NCBI RefSeq assembly: GCF_040500525.1
Contig: NZ_CP159403.1
Location: forward strand, 325,001-389,000
Direction: 5' to 3'
Source: Azospirillum formosense
Lineage (GTDB): Bacteria; Pseudomonadota; Alphaproteobacteria; Azospirillales; Azospirillaceae
Length of the DNA stretch: 64,000 bases
Part shown: piece after piece, positions 33,171 through 41,893 of the stretch
How the letters are laid out: each line of letters begins with the position of its first letter
Position numbering within the stretch: the stretch's first letter is position 1
Made by a program: the position numbers and the translations under genes
The notes under the pieces: model-generated
What the model saw: the letters and a program-made list of their open reading frames with translations, nothing else
What the model was told of the DNA's origin: nothing
Databases searched by the model: none

Positions 33171-35393
33171 TCACTCCTCCAACGTCCAATTTCCGGCGGT
33201 CCGGCAGGTGCGCAGCGGCGTGCCGGCATCCCGGCCGGCGGGGGTGGTCACGACGTGGGTCAGGCCGAAGCACAGGCGGCCGCGGTCCTTGGGGTCGGCG
33301 ATGCGGCCCGTCACCGTGACCACGCCGGAGCGCAAGCGGTCGCCCGACATCCACTCCTGGCCCATGGACGCCCGCTCCGTGCCCGATGCGGCGAGCGCGC
33401 CGAGGAAGGCCCCGGCGACCTGCGCCTGGTCGTCCAGGCTCATGCGCAGGCGGGTGGCGTTGCTCCAGCCCGGCCCGACCAGCAATTCCGGCGTCCGGAC
33501 ATTGACGGCCACCCGGTCGGAGGCGATGGCCACCGCCAGATCCAACGGGTCTTCCGGCGCCACGCCCGGCGGCGTGTCGATCAGCCCGGTCAGGCTGGCG
33601 AGCCCGGTGCGCGTGCCTTCGCCCATCTTGCCGTCGATGGCCCCATCATAGCGTCCCAGCCGGGCCAGCGCCCGCTGCGCCGCCATGATCCGCTCCTCCG
33701 TCGTCAGGACGCGCGGGGCAGGCAGGGGGGCGCGGCCCTCGGTGATCGCCTCCACGTCCAGCCGGTGGTTCAGCCGGCTGAAGCCCGGCCCGCCGTTCCA
33801 CAACGTCAGCAGGCCGAGATGCAGCACCGCCGCGGCGGACAGCAGGACGAGCGGCCAGGAGCCCTGGTCCGGCGCGCGGACCGGCCCGCCGAAGACCGCG
33901 CCCAGCGCGCCGCGCACCACCCCGCGCACCAGCATCCACAGGCCCAGCCCGGCGGCGACGGGAAGCCCGATGTCCCAGCCCAGCCGCAGCCACGCCGGGG
34001 CGGGCTGCTCCGGCGTGGCGCCGGTGAGCAGGGCTGGGCCGTCCACCCCCGCCACAAGCAGCAGGACCAGGGCGAGCAGTCCCGCCGCGGCGACCCAACT
34101 CCGCGCCACGGCGGTGCGGCTGGTCTCGGCGAAGCGCTCGGCCAGGACGGCGGCGATCTCGTTCACGAAGGCGGGGCTGACGCATCCCTCATGGTCGGCC
34201 ACGATCGCCGCGGCGTCCGGCTCCCGGCCATCGAGCACCGCCTCGGCGACGGAGCGGGTCAGGCGGTAGGCGCCGGCCAGGGCGAAGGCGTCGGCGGGGG
34301 ACAGCGCCGCGATGCGCGCCAGCACCGGAGCCAGCACGGTGTCCAGGAAGGGGGGCAGGGGCGCGGAGTCGCCGTCCGGCCCGACGGTCTCCACCTCGAA
34401 CGGCACGCCGTCGCACTCCCAGGACAGCGCGACCACCGTCAGCGTGCCGCTGCGCTGGTAGAGGAGCTGCGTGCCGGAATGGCGCACCGTGGCGGGCGCG
34501 GGGTTGGCGAGCGCGGCGAAACCGGCGAAGCCAGCCTCCTCCAGCGCCATGCGGACCGCCGCCGGGGCGTCCGGCGGGGCGGTCAGGCTGTAGGAGGGAT
34601 GGGCGGTCAGGCGGGGGTGGTGGATGTGGGTGAACTGCCCGACCCCGCCGCAGGACTCGCACGCCACGACTCCGTCGCCGGCGCAGACCGGGCAGCGGTG
34701 CTGGCCGCGACCGCCGCAGTCCGGGCAGTCCGGCGCCTCGGCCGTCGCGCTGTGGGTGCAGCGGATCTTGCCGCCGCGGCAGCCGTCGCCGCCGCAGGCC
34801 CGCACCCCGCCGCCGTTGCAGCCGCTGCAGACCTCGTGCAGGTAGTAGGGACCGCGCAGCGAGGGCAGGGGCGGCAACGGCTCCTCCGCCGCGGCCATCG
34901 CCTCGACCCGCTCGTCCAGCGGCCCGAGCAGCGTGGCGAAGCGGTGGGCGGTCTCCAGCGACGCGGCCTCGGCGTCCAGGTCGCGGGCCAGCGTCGCGTT
35001 CAGCTCGGCGGCGTTGCGGCAGTAGATGGCGAAGCGCACCATTTCCGCGCCCAGCCGGACCTCCACCTCGGTCGCCCAGTCGATGCTCAGGGTCAGGTGG
35101 GCGCCGACCATCACCTCGCGCTGCTGGGCCTGGCGAAGCGTCACCCCTTCCGGCGCCGGGACGTTGCCGGAGGCCGCCCGGCGCAGCCGCCGGATCAGGG
35201 CGGTTTGCGGAACCGTCGCGGCGGGGGCGGGGCGGTGACGATCGCCCGCGGGCGGATCGCCGGCGGAGGGGGCGCCCGGGGAGGGATCACCCCGGGACGG
35301 ATCGCCTGGGGTCACGGCACCTTGCGGCGCATCACCGGGGCCCGGTCGGAGGGGGCCAAGCTCGTTCCGGTCGAAGTCGAGGCTGTCGGGCAT
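33171..35393 (-). CDS. Large membrane protein with DnaJ-type zinc-binding repeats and PG-binding-like segment
   Basis: This 740-aa protein has an unusual layout. Residues 1-60 are Gly/Asp/Pro-rich with repeated GDPS-like units. Around 188-250 lie four CxxCxGxG-type repeats (CSGCNGGG, CPDCGGRG, CPVCAGDG, CESCGGVG), the zinc-binding pattern of DnaJ/Hsp40, but there is no J domain (no HPD). Three hydrophobic segments follow (about 431-451, 468-490, 511-531). Then comes a PG_binding_1-like stretch (about 567-601, ALARLGRYDGAIDGKMGEGT), so the C-terminus is probably periplasmic. The last 35 residues (C-x21-C-x4-N-x-W) faintly resemble the ending of the surface-antigen protein at 2245. It is the third gene of a minus-strand unit with two small genes. 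The function is not recognised. Confidence 0.8.
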   Translation of the reverse strand: MPDSLDFDRNELGPLRPGPGDAPQGAVTPGDPSRGDPSPGAPSAGDPPAGDRHRPAPAATVPQTALIRRLRRAASGNVPAPEGVTLRQAQQREVMVGAHLTLSIDWATEVEVRLGAEMVRFAIYCRNAAELNATLARDLDAEAASLETAHRFATLLGPLDERVEAMAAAEEPLPPLPSLRGPYYLHEVCSGCNGGGVRACGGDGCRGGKIRCTHSATAEAPDCPDCGGRGQHRCPVCAGDGVVACESCGGVGQFTHIHHPRLTAHPSYSLTAPPDAPAAVRMALEEAGFAGFAALANPAPATVRHSGTQLLYQRSGTLTVVALSWECDGVPFEVETVGPDGDSAPLPPFLDTVLAPVLARIAALSPADAFALAGAYRLTRSVAEAVLDGREPDAAAIVADHEGCVSPAFVNEIAAVLAERFAETSRTAVARSWVAAAGLLALVLLLVAGVDGPALLTGATPEQPAPAWLRLGWDIGLPVAAGLGLWMLVRGVVRGALGAVFGGPVRAPDQGSWPLVLLSAAAVLHLGLLTLWNGGPGFSRLNHRLDVEAITEGRAPLPAPRVLTTEERIMAAQRALARLGRYDGAIDGKMGEGTRTGLASLTGLIDTPPGVAPEDPLDLAVAIASDRVAVNVRTPELLVGPGWSNATRLRMSLDDQAQVAGAFLGALAASGTERASMGQEWMSGDRLRSGVVTVTGRIADPKDRGRLCFGLTHVVTTPAGRDAGTPLRTCRTAGNWTLEE

Positions 35394-35459
35394 GGGGCGT
35401 GCGTGTCCGCGAACAGGGGCGCCGGCACTGGAACAGGCCGCGGACGCCGGAACGGAAAA

Positions 35460-35801
35460 TCAGGCGGCGACGTCCGGCGCGGGTCCGCCACCGGTCGGCG
35501 CCCGGTCGTCGGGCTCACGATCGTCGTGCTCTCGGTCGTCGGGCTCACGGTCTCCGAGGTCGGGCTCCTCGGCGGCGTCCGCCGAGGCCGGCGAGTCCGT
35601 GACGTTGTCCGGAACCGGCGCGTGGCGGACCCAGCGGCGGCCTTCCATGGCGAAGCCGTGATCGCGGAACCACAACCGCTCCGCCTCGTCGGCGGCGCGG
35701 AACAGCACCAGCGTCCAGGCGTCGCTGTCCTGCGTCCCGTCGCTGCCGTCGTCGGGCATGGCGTAGGGCTGGAGCGAATAGGGGAAGTCGTCGCGGGTCA
35801 C
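35460..35801 (-). CDS. Acidic hypothetical protein, 113 aa
   Basis: The product has a compact N-terminal half (WTLVLFRAADEAERLWFRDH, GFAMEGRRWVRHAPVP) and an Asp/Glu/Arg-rich C-terminal tail with tandem DDRE units (about 82-100). The DNA for the tail is itself repetitive (about 35505-35555). It starts with GTG, and that codon overlaps the stop of the preceding gene as GTGA, so it is translationally coupled to it. The gap to the large membrane-protein gene is 66 bp. No known family was recognised; the tail is probably disordered. Confidence 0.7.
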   Translation of the reverse strand: MTRDDFPYSLQPYAMPDDGSDGTQDSDAWTLVLFRAADEAERLWFRDHGFAMEGRRWVRHAPVPDNVTDSPASADAAEEPDLGDREPDDREHDDREPDDRAPTGGGPAPDVAA

Positions 35802-36025
35802 TGCATGCCCCCCGTATTGGAGCCGCCGGAGCCCGATGGCCGCGCCGAGGCGGGCGGAGGTTCGGACCCGTCCCCCTCGATCGGTTCCAGGTCGCTTGCG
35901 GCGGCGTATTTGATGAGACGGCCGTCGGCCAGGCGGATGTCGTAGGTCGGCTCACCGGCAAGGGTTCGTGCGACGACGAGGGCTTCCTGGCCCGCAAACC
36001 TCACCCGTGTTCCCAACCTCAGCAT
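35798..36025 (-). CDS. Small SH3/KOW-like hypothetical protein, 75 aa
   Basis: The first 50 residues alternate short strands (RLGTRVRFAGQEALVVARTL, PTYDIRLADGRLIKYAAASD) in a pattern like small SH3-like or KOW-type beta barrels. A Ser/Pro/Gly tail follows. It is the first gene of the three-gene unit and overlaps the next start by a GTGA. The fold suggestion comes from strand pattern only; no family was identified. Confidence 0.65.
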   Translation of the reverse strand: MLRLGTRVRFAGQEALVVARTLAGEPTYDIRLADGRLIKYAAASDLEPIEGDGSEPPPASARPSGSGGSNTGGMQ

Positions 36026-36217
36026 CCCGCCCCCGACTGTGTCTTGATCGTCGTCGCAGGCTAAGGATTCGGCCGGGGGTGTGCTGTGTCAAAAACCGGA
36101 CGCCAAAGGAGCAGGGCTGTGCTTGCGGGGTTCTCCCCTTGCGGGACTTGGTGCGCCGGGCCCTTTGCGCTGTTGATGATGCAAAAGGACAGGTGTGGTG
36201 CAACGATGGAGGTGTTC

Positions 36218-36391
36218 ATGCCCGCACAGCAGGACAACGGCAACCGGAAGCCGTCCGTCATCGATCTGGTGACCGACCCCGAGAAGTTCGATCAATGGCA
36301 GCGCCAACGCGAGCGGGACGAGGCATCGGACGGCGACCGCGGCCGCGAACCGGACCGCGGCCGGCCCGAAGCCCCCGGCGGGCGCGACTGA
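36218..36391 (+). CDS. Small hypothetical protein, 57 aa
   Basis: The ATG at 36218 is preceded by GGAGGTG at ideal spacing. The product begins MPAQQDNGNRKPSVIDLVTD, then PEKFDQWQRQRERDEASDGD and a charged RG/RP tail. It is hydrophilic with no membrane segment. Codon bias is gene-like. In-frame starts upstream were rejected because of the strong ribosome site. Function unknown. Confidence 0.6.
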   Translation: MPAQQDNGNRKPSVIDLVTDPEKFDQWQRQRERDEASDGDRGREPDRGRPEAPGGRD

Positions 36392-36454
36392 CGGCACCGG
36401 TTCGGTGGCCGGCATCAGGGGGCGGTGTCCGCTGACCGGTGCGTGATCGAGCGG

Positions 36455-36652
36455 TTACTCCGCGGCCTCCCGGGCGGGCGGCGCCTCCACGGGAATGCCC
36501 AGCGGAGCGTCGCAATGGAACTGCATGAGCCGGCGCTCGACCCGGATCAGGTACGCGCGCGCGTCCAACCCCACGGGGCCGCGGCTGTGTTCGCGGACGA
36601 GCCTGATCGCGCGACAGGCATGTCCGCATTCCGGTGTGGCAAACTGGCACAA
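36455..36652 (-). CDS. Small protein, 65 aa, paralogue of the 62-aa protein at 1128
   Basis: From CRAIRLVREHSR onward, this product aligns with the 62-aa protein at 1128-1316: AI-L-R-HSR, GL--R-YL--VERR--Q and the ending R-AAE are shared. It adds two N-terminal cysteines (MCQFATPECGHAC), a possible metal or disulfide site absent from the other copy. The start is a TTG and therefore uncertain. Function unknown; the match between the two is the main evidence that both are real genes. Confidence 0.55.
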   Translation of the reverse strand: MCQFATPECGHACRAIRLVREHSRGPVGLDARAYLIRVERRLMQFHCDAPLGIPVEAPPAREAAE

Positions 36653-36855
36653 AACGATGGTCCGCCAAAAAGAGTGTGTCCCAAAGTATTAATCCTTTTG
36701 ACAGATGGCGTCGAGCATCGGTTCCGATTCGAACAGAATGTCACAACGTGTCGTTCGGCGCGGCGCCGTCCCGGCGTCTTATGGCTGGCATACAGCAGTA
36801 TGCAAATCGGGATTTGGATGTCCCGCCCCGGCTGGCCAAGCAAAGGTTGCGGGGG

Positions 36856-37038
36856 TCAGTCCGCGCCGGGATTTCCCTCGGTCCGCGTTGCGGACTGCGC
36901 GCCTTCCAGGAGCGCCAGATACTCCAGAAGCCGTTCCAGCGTCTCGGTCGGCATCCCGACGGAAGGGACGTCGTTGCGCTTGGCGGCCTTCAGCGCGGTG
37001 CGGAGCAAGGTGCGGTCGATGTCGGTCAAACCGGCCAT
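36856..37038 (-). CDS. Small helical hypothetical protein, 60 aa
   Basis: The product MAGLTDIDRTLLRTALKAAK continues with an amphipathic helix (TLERLLEYLALLEGAQ). Almost every third codon position is G or C, as in real genes here. The ribosome site is weak, and an in-frame start further upstream exists. It is divergent from the MscS channel gene. No known family was recognised. Confidence 0.5.
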   Translation of the reverse strand: MAGLTDIDRTLLRTALKAAKRNDVPSVGMPTETLERLLEYLALLEGAQSATRTEGNPGAD

Positions 37039-37308
37039 GATGATGACGTGCGTGTGAAGCGACGATGCGCAACCTCTATCATCAAGACGCACAACCACGC
37101 CATGCCCAATCGGAAGGCAGGCGCACGAAACAGCGGCGGCCCGGACGGGTGCCGTCGGCCCCCGCGAACGGATAGGACGCGCCGCCCTCCTCTGTCACAT
37201 CCTGGTGACACGGCGTGCCATACTTTTGCCGCGACGCCGAAGAGTATAGGTATCCCTTTTCCCGGTTCGCCGGGGTGGCCGCCTTTCGCCAACACGGGAT
37301 TCCGAACG

Positions 37309-39957
37309 GTGATCCAGATTTCCTCCGCTTTCCGCCGCCGGGTCGGCCGGCTCCTGGCAGCCCTGACGCTGTGTGGCGCGCTTGCCGCGGGCGCCGTCGT
37401 GCCGTCGGCCTTCGCCCAATCCGCCGCTCCGGCGGCGGAGGCGGCGGCGGACTTCAAGACGAAACTGCCGCAATGGCAGAACGCGTTGGAGCGGGCGGCC
37501 AACCGCATCGCCGGGGGCGATCTGGCGAACACCGAATACGAGACGCTGCGCGCCGATCTCGCGAAGATCCAGCACGAGGTCCGGGAAGCCGGGGCCGCCG
37601 CCGCCGCCGCCCGCGACACCGCGCAGCGGATGCTCGACGCGCTGGGCCCGCCCCCGGCCCAGGGCGCCCCGCCGGAGGAGGCGGGGATCGCCGCGGAGCG
37701 CAAGCGCCTGACCCAGACCATCGGCGAGGCGGAGGGGCGGACCAAGCAGACCGAGCTGATCGTCACCCGCGCCGACATCCTGCTGCGCACCGCCGCCGAC
37801 CAGCGCATGACCCAGCTCACCGAGCAGATCGTCCGGCGCGGCCCGGTGCCGCTGCTGCCGGCCACCTGGGCCGCCCTGCCCGAGCAGACGGCCTATGTGC
37901 AGGAGCGCATCGCGCGGGCCTTCGGCATCGTCATGGGGGACGACGAGTGGCGCGGCCGCCTGTACGGTCTGGGCGCGCTCGCCGCCGTGCTGTTTCTGGT
38001 GGCCTGGCCGGTGCGCCGGGTGCTGCTGCGCCGCTACGGCCACCGCGACTTGGAGGAGCGGCCCAGCTACCGCCAGCGCGTGGTGGCGATGGCGGTGGAG
38101 GCGCTGGCCCGCTGCCTGGTGCCGCTGGTGCCGACCCTGGTGCTGAGCGGCGCCCTGGTCGGGCTGCTGCGCGACGCGGCGGACGCCGGGCCGCTGACGG
38201 CGCTGGTGGTCGGGGTGTCCGGCGGCCTCACCGCCTATTTCCTGGTGACCGGCGTCGCCCGCGCCACCCTGGCGCCCGACCATCCGTCCTGGCAGCTTGC
38301 CAACCTCGACCCGGACAGCGCGCGCCGTCTGGTCCGCCGCGTCCCGCTCGTCATGATCGGGCTGGCGCTGGCCGGAACCGGCATCGCCCTGTCGGAGGGG
38401 ATGTTCACCCCGCCGGAGCTGCGGTCGATCACCGGCTTCGGCACCATGGCGCTGATCGCCGTGTCGCTGCTGTTCCTCTACCCGGATCATCTCTGGCTCG
38501 CCGCCCCGCAACCGGAGGCCGAGGCGACCGACGATTGCGGCTGCCCGGACCCCGCGCCCGGGGCCGGGCTGGATGTCACCCTGCCGCCTCCGGCGCCCGT
38601 TCCCACCGAGGCGGAGGCCAGGGAGGCGCCGCCCGCCCGTCCGCGGGTCGTCGGGCTGCGCCTGCGCCTGCTGATCGGGGCCGTGACCCTGGCCTCGCTG
38701 GTCGCCGCGGGCGCCGGCTATCTGGTCGGCGCAATCTACGCCTCGAAGCTGATGCTGACCACGCTCATCATCGGCGGCGTCCTGCTGGTGGCGCGCGGCG
38801 TCCTGCGCGAACTGCTCTGCGTCCTGCTGGAGCGCGGCAGCGGGCAGGTGGCCGAGGTGCGCGACATCGTGATCGCCACCGACCGCGGCCGGCGGATGCT
38901 GGGGCAGGCCGGGCGGACGGTGATCGACGGGCTGCTGCTGACCGTGGCGGCCTTCTTCCTGCTGCCGCTGACCGGCATGACCCTGTCGGAGATGAAGGGG
39001 CTGGCCGACGGCTTCCTCAGCGGCGTCACGGTGGGCGGCGTGCGCATCGCGCCGGGCGACATCATGTCGGCGCTGATGGTGCTGGGCGTCGTCGTCGCGG
39101 TGACCCGCTTCATCCAGCGCCAGCTCGACGAGCGCATCCTCGGCCGCGTCAACATGGACGACGGCGTGCGCAACTCCATCCGCATGGGTGTGGGCTATCT
39201 CGGCACCACCATGGCGGTGCTGATGTCGGTCGGCACGCTGGGGCTCGACCTGTCCAGCCTCGCCATGATCGCGTCGGCCCTGTCGGTGGGTATCGGCTTC
39301 GGCCTGCAGAACGTCGTCAGCAACTTCATCTCCGGCCTGATCATGCTGGTGGAACGGCCGGTGAAGGTGGGCGACTGGGTGGTCGTCAACGGGCTGGAGG
39401 GCACCGTGCGCCGGATCAGCGTCCGCGCGACGGAGATCCAGACCTTCCAGCGCGCCTCGGTGATCATCCCGAACTCGGAGTTCATCTCCAAGTCGGTGGT
39501 CAACTGGACGCTGAAGGACAAGACCACCCGCATCGAGATCAAGGTGCGCATCACCTACGACACCGACGCCCGGCAGGTCTACGCGATGCTGCTGAAGATC
39601 GGCTACGGCCACGCCCAGGTGCTGCGCAACCCGGAGCCGGTGGTGATGTTCCGCGACTTTCTGCCGAGCGGGCCGGAGTTCGAGCTGCGCTGCTTCGTCG
39701 CCAACACCGACCACATCATCCCGGTGCGCAACGAGCTGCGCATGCGCATCCTGGAGCAGTTCCGCGAGCATAGCATCCAGATGCCCTTCGACCAGCAGAC
39801 CGTCCACATGCCGAAGGTCGAGGCGATGCTGGAGGTTCTCCTGGCCGAGCGCCGCGCCCAGGCCGGCGTGCCGGAGCTTCAGGTGGTCGCCGACGGCGGC
39901 AAGGTCGTGCCGCTGGCCGACACGCTCAGCGACCGCGGGCCGCGCACCGCCACCTGA
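37309..39957 (+). CDS. Large mechanosensitive channel, MscS family with DUF3772-like domain
   Basis: The 882-aa inner-membrane protein belongs to the large MscS homologues (YbiO/MscK-like). A signal peptide (about 1-36, ending AFAQS) is followed by a coiled-coil-rich periplasmic region (about 45-200, DUF3772-like). Several membrane helices then lead to the MscS pore and beta domain. The signature ALSVGIGFGLQNVVSNFISG (about 655-680) with LIMLVERPVKVGDWVVVNGLEGTV is clear. It opens on membrane tension to release solutes in hypo-osmotic shock. A Cys-Asp-rich loop (DDCGCPDPAPG, about 410) and a Pro/Glu-rich linker interrupt the helices. The GTG start at 37309 directly precedes the signal peptide. 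Confidence 0.93.
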   Translation: MIQISSAFRRRVGRLLAALTLCGALAAGAVVPSAFAQSAAPAAEAAADFKTKLPQWQNALERAANRIAGGDLANTEYETLRADLAKIQHEVREAGAAAAAARDTAQRMLDALGPPPAQGAPPEEAGIAAERKRLTQTIGEAEGRTKQTELIVTRADILLRTAADQRMTQLTEQIVRRGPVPLLPATWAALPEQTAYVQERIARAFGIVMGDDEWRGRLYGLGALAAVLFLVAWPVRRVLLRRYGHRDLEERPSYRQRVVAMAVEALARCLVPLVPTLVLSGALVGLLRDAADAGPLTALVVGVSGGLTAYFLVTGVARATLAPDHPSWQLANLDPDSARRLVRRVPLVMIGLALAGTGIALSEGMFTPPELRSITGFGTMALIAVSLLFLYPDHLWLAAPQPEAEATDDCGCPDPAPGAGLDVTLPPPAPVPTEAEAREAPPARPRVVGLRLRLLIGAVTLASLVAAGAGYLVGAIYASKLMLTTLIIGGVLLVARGVLRELLCVLLERGSGQVAEVRDIVIATDRGRRMLGQAGRTVIDGLLLTVAAFFLLPLTGMTLSEMKGLADGFLSGVTVGGVRIAPGDIMSALMVLGVVVAVTRFIQRQLDERILGRVNMDDGVRNSIRMGVGYLGTTMAVLMSVGTLGLDLSSLAMIASALSVGIGFGLQNVVSNFISGLIMLVERPVKVGDWVVVNGLEGTVRRISVRATEIQTFQRASVIIPNSEFISKSVVNWTLKDKTTRIEIKVRITYDTDARQVYAMLLKIGYGHAQVLRNPEPVVMFRDFLPSGPEFELRCFVANTDHIIPVRNELRMRILEQFREHSIQMPFDQQTVHMPKVEAMLEVLLAERRAQAGVPELQVVADGGKVVPLADTLSDRGPRTAT

Positions 39958-39979
39958 CGGGGCGGCCGGCGGCGCGTCG

Positions 39980-40213
39980 TCAGGGCTGCGGCTCCGCCTG
40001 TTTGCGCCGCCGCAGCGGGGTCACCTTGGGCGGGGCCGCGGCGGGGCCGGGAAGGGGTTGCCAGCCGGCGATGGCGCGCACGCAGCGCAGCGCCTCCGGG
40101 TTGTTGGAGAAGACCGGGAACAGCCGGCGCAGTTCCACCACGGCGGACCATTCGCCGCGATCGTGGAAGGCCCGGCGGATCGTTTCGGCTTCGCTCTCGC
40201 TGACGGTGAACAT
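39980..40213 (-). CDS. Small hypothetical protein, 77 aa
   Basis: The product begins MFTVSESEAETIRRAFHDRG, then EWSAVVELRRLFPVFSNNPE and a basic Pro/Lys/Arg tail. The helical N-terminal half has plausible hydrophobic spacing and good codon bias. An in-frame extension of 37 codons was rejected as Arg-rich and non-family. It converges on the MscS gene with 22 bp between stops. Function unknown. Confidence 0.6.
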   Translation of the reverse strand: MFTVSESEAETIRRAFHDRGEWSAVVELRRLFPVFSNNPEALRCVRAIAGWQPLPGPAAAPPKVTPLRRRKQAEPQP

Positions 40214-40430
40214 GGCGCCAGAGTGCCCCGCGGACCGGTGGCGCGCAAGTCGTCTCGGCGCCGGAAGCAGCCCTTTGCCGCGCGCCCCGTGGCCTGTCAA
40301 GGAAAGTTGTTCACAGGCGGCCACATCCTTCGCTTGACTCCGCTTACGGGGCGGGGCAGTCCCCGGACCAGGGCCGGAACGGCGCGCCGGGCGCGAAAAA
40401 TCCTTGATCGGCGCGGTTTTCTAATGTGCC
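40214..40430. other. Gene-free stretch before repeat copy 2
   Basis: About 220 bases between the 77-aa gene and the dispersed element. It should hold the promoter of the leftward 77-aa gene. No other gene or site was recognised. Confidence 0.35.
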
Positions 40431-40540
40431 CAAAAATCGGGCATTTCCGCCGGACCCCTTGAGGGGCCGCCTGTCCCTTCGGTTACCCCTCGATTCGCCA
40501 ACAGAGTTATCCACAGAATCTGGGGATATCCGAAATATTG
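40431..40540 (+). repeat. Dispersed intergenic element, copy 2, with consensus DnaA box
   Basis: Block A (40431-40451, core TCGGGCATTTCCGCC) and block B (40491-40540, GAGTTATCCACAG then TCTGGGGATATCC) repeat the two blocks at 2071-2214, with a shorter spacer between them. TTATCCACA at 40507-40515 is a perfect DnaA-box consensus, and a degenerate inverted box follows it. The element starts 23 bp past the stop codon of the minus-strand MFS gene, mirroring copy 1, so it may be a 3'-end or REP-like element rather than an origin. Confidence 0.65.
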
Positions 40541-40563
40541 ACATATCAGGCGGACCGACTCTC

Positions 40564-41715
40564 TCAGGTTGGGCGGCGGATCAGCCGCACGGCCCCGACG
40601 CCCAGCAGCATGGTCAGCGCGCCGCCGAACAGGAAGAGGGCGGGCAGGCCGATCTGATGGGCGACCGCCCCGTAAACCACCGGCCCGATCCCCTGTCCCA
40701 GGAAGAAGGAGGAGGCGAAGAGGGCGAGCGCCGACCCGCGCGCCGTCGCCGACAGCTCCGTCGCCTGGGTCTGCATCGTGTTGTGGAGCATGTAGAAGCC
40801 GAATCCGGCGACCAGGAACAGCAGGGACACCACCGGCCAGGGCACCGGGGCGAGCATCGCCAGATAGGCGCCGCCGGCCACGAGGCCGCCGGCCCCCATC
40901 ATCCCCCATTGGCCGAGCGTGCCGAGCAGCCGCCGCACGATGAAGCTGTAGACGACTCCGCCGATGGCGAAGGCGGCGAGCGTCACCCCGGCCTCGAACG
41001 CGCCCTCCGCCCCGTGGCGGGCCAGCATGGGGGCGACGAAGGGGAAGACGCCGAAGATCAGCAGACCTTCCGCCGCCACCGTGGCGAAGACCCAGACCGA
41101 CACCGGATTGGCCAGGACGGAGGCGTAGCGCGCTCGCGCGTCGGCGATGGACAGGGGATGCCGCTCCTCCCGCTCGCCCTTCAGCAGCAGGGCGGCGGTC
41201 AGCGCGATCAGGCCGGTCACCAGCGCGGCCAGGGCGAAGACGGTGCGCCAGCCCGCCACCTCCGACAGGGCGCCGGCGACCGCCGAGCCGGACATCTGGC
41301 CGAGGATGACCGCCAGCAGGAAGCGGCTGATGGCGAACTGCCGCTCCGTGTAGACCACCCGGTCCCCGATCAGCGCCATGGAGGCGGGTATGATTCCCCC
41401 GGCAAAGGCTCCGGCCAGCATCCGCGAGGCCAGGACGGTGCAGTAGCCGGGCGCCACCGCCGACAGCGCCACGCCGATGGTCAGGACGACCAGGGACAGC
41501 CGGATCAGCCGCGTCTTGCCGATGGCGTCGCCGACCGGTCCCAGGATGAGCTGCATCGCCGCGTAGGGCAGCGTGTAGGCGGAGGAGAGCAGGGCCGCCT
41601 CGGCCACGCCGATGCCGAGGTCCGACGCGATGACGGTCAGCATCGGGTCGGTGGTGCGCAGCGAAAAGGCGCTCGCGAAACCGGCGAGGCCGAGCATCAG
41701 GATGAGAAGGCGCAT
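40564..41715 (-). CDS. MFS transporter, DHA1-like
   Basis: The 383-aa protein has 12 predicted helices and the MFS motif A GPVGDAIGKTRLIRL in loop 2-3 (about residue 60-75). Helix 5 contains GQMSGSAVAGALSEVAGWRTVF, the usual motif C region of drug:H+ antiporters. It probably exports a small molecule, but the ligand cannot be read. The ATG at 41715 opens at helix 1; an extension of 123 codons upstream was rejected because it runs antisense into the glutathione peroxidase gene. The ribosome site is weak. Confidence 0.9.
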   Translation of the reverse strand: MRLLILMLGLAGFASAFSLRTTDPMLTVIASDLGIGVAEAALLSSAYTLPYAAMQLILGPVGDAIGKTRLIRLSLVVLTIGVALSAVAPGYCTVLASRMLAGAFAGGIIPASMALIGDRVVYTERQFAISRFLLAVILGQMSGSAVAGALSEVAGWRTVFALAALVTGLIALTAALLLKGEREERHPLSIADARARYASVLANPVSVWVFATVAAEGLLIFGVFPFVAPMLARHGAEGAFEAGVTLAAFAIGGVVYSFIVRRLLGTLGQWGMMGAGGLVAGGAYLAMLAPVPWPVVSLLFLVAGFGFYMLHNTMQTQATELSATARGSALALFASSFFLGQGIGPVVYGAVAHQIGLPALFLFGGALTMLLGVGAVRLIRRPT

Positions 41716-41893
41716 GGGAGGCGTCGGCCGGTCTATGGTCTGGGGCGGGCGGGGGGACAACCCTAAAGCACATGCGGCCGTCCGTCGCACGGCAAGATGG
41801 CCATGGCACCCATGCGCGCGCATGATCCGACAGGCCTCGACCGCCGTATAGAGCAAGGCCCTACAGACCAGCGCCGCCGACCGGGAGACCGCC

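Noticed and set aside
33036..35945. 969-codon plus-strand open frame over the zinc-repeat gene
   Set aside because: Low-complexity Arg/Gly/Ala product starting inside the tRNA; typical antisense shadow in high-GC DNA.
36634..37308. Long N-terminal extension of the MscS protein
   Set aside because: It is Arg/Pro-rich, runs antisense over a small gene and would bury the signal peptide that begins at 37309.
40431..40540. Replication origin (oriC) or plasmid origin
   Set aside because: Only one exact DnaA box and a degenerate partner, no AT-rich unwinding element, no dnaA/parAB/repABC genes, and a second copy exists elsewhere.
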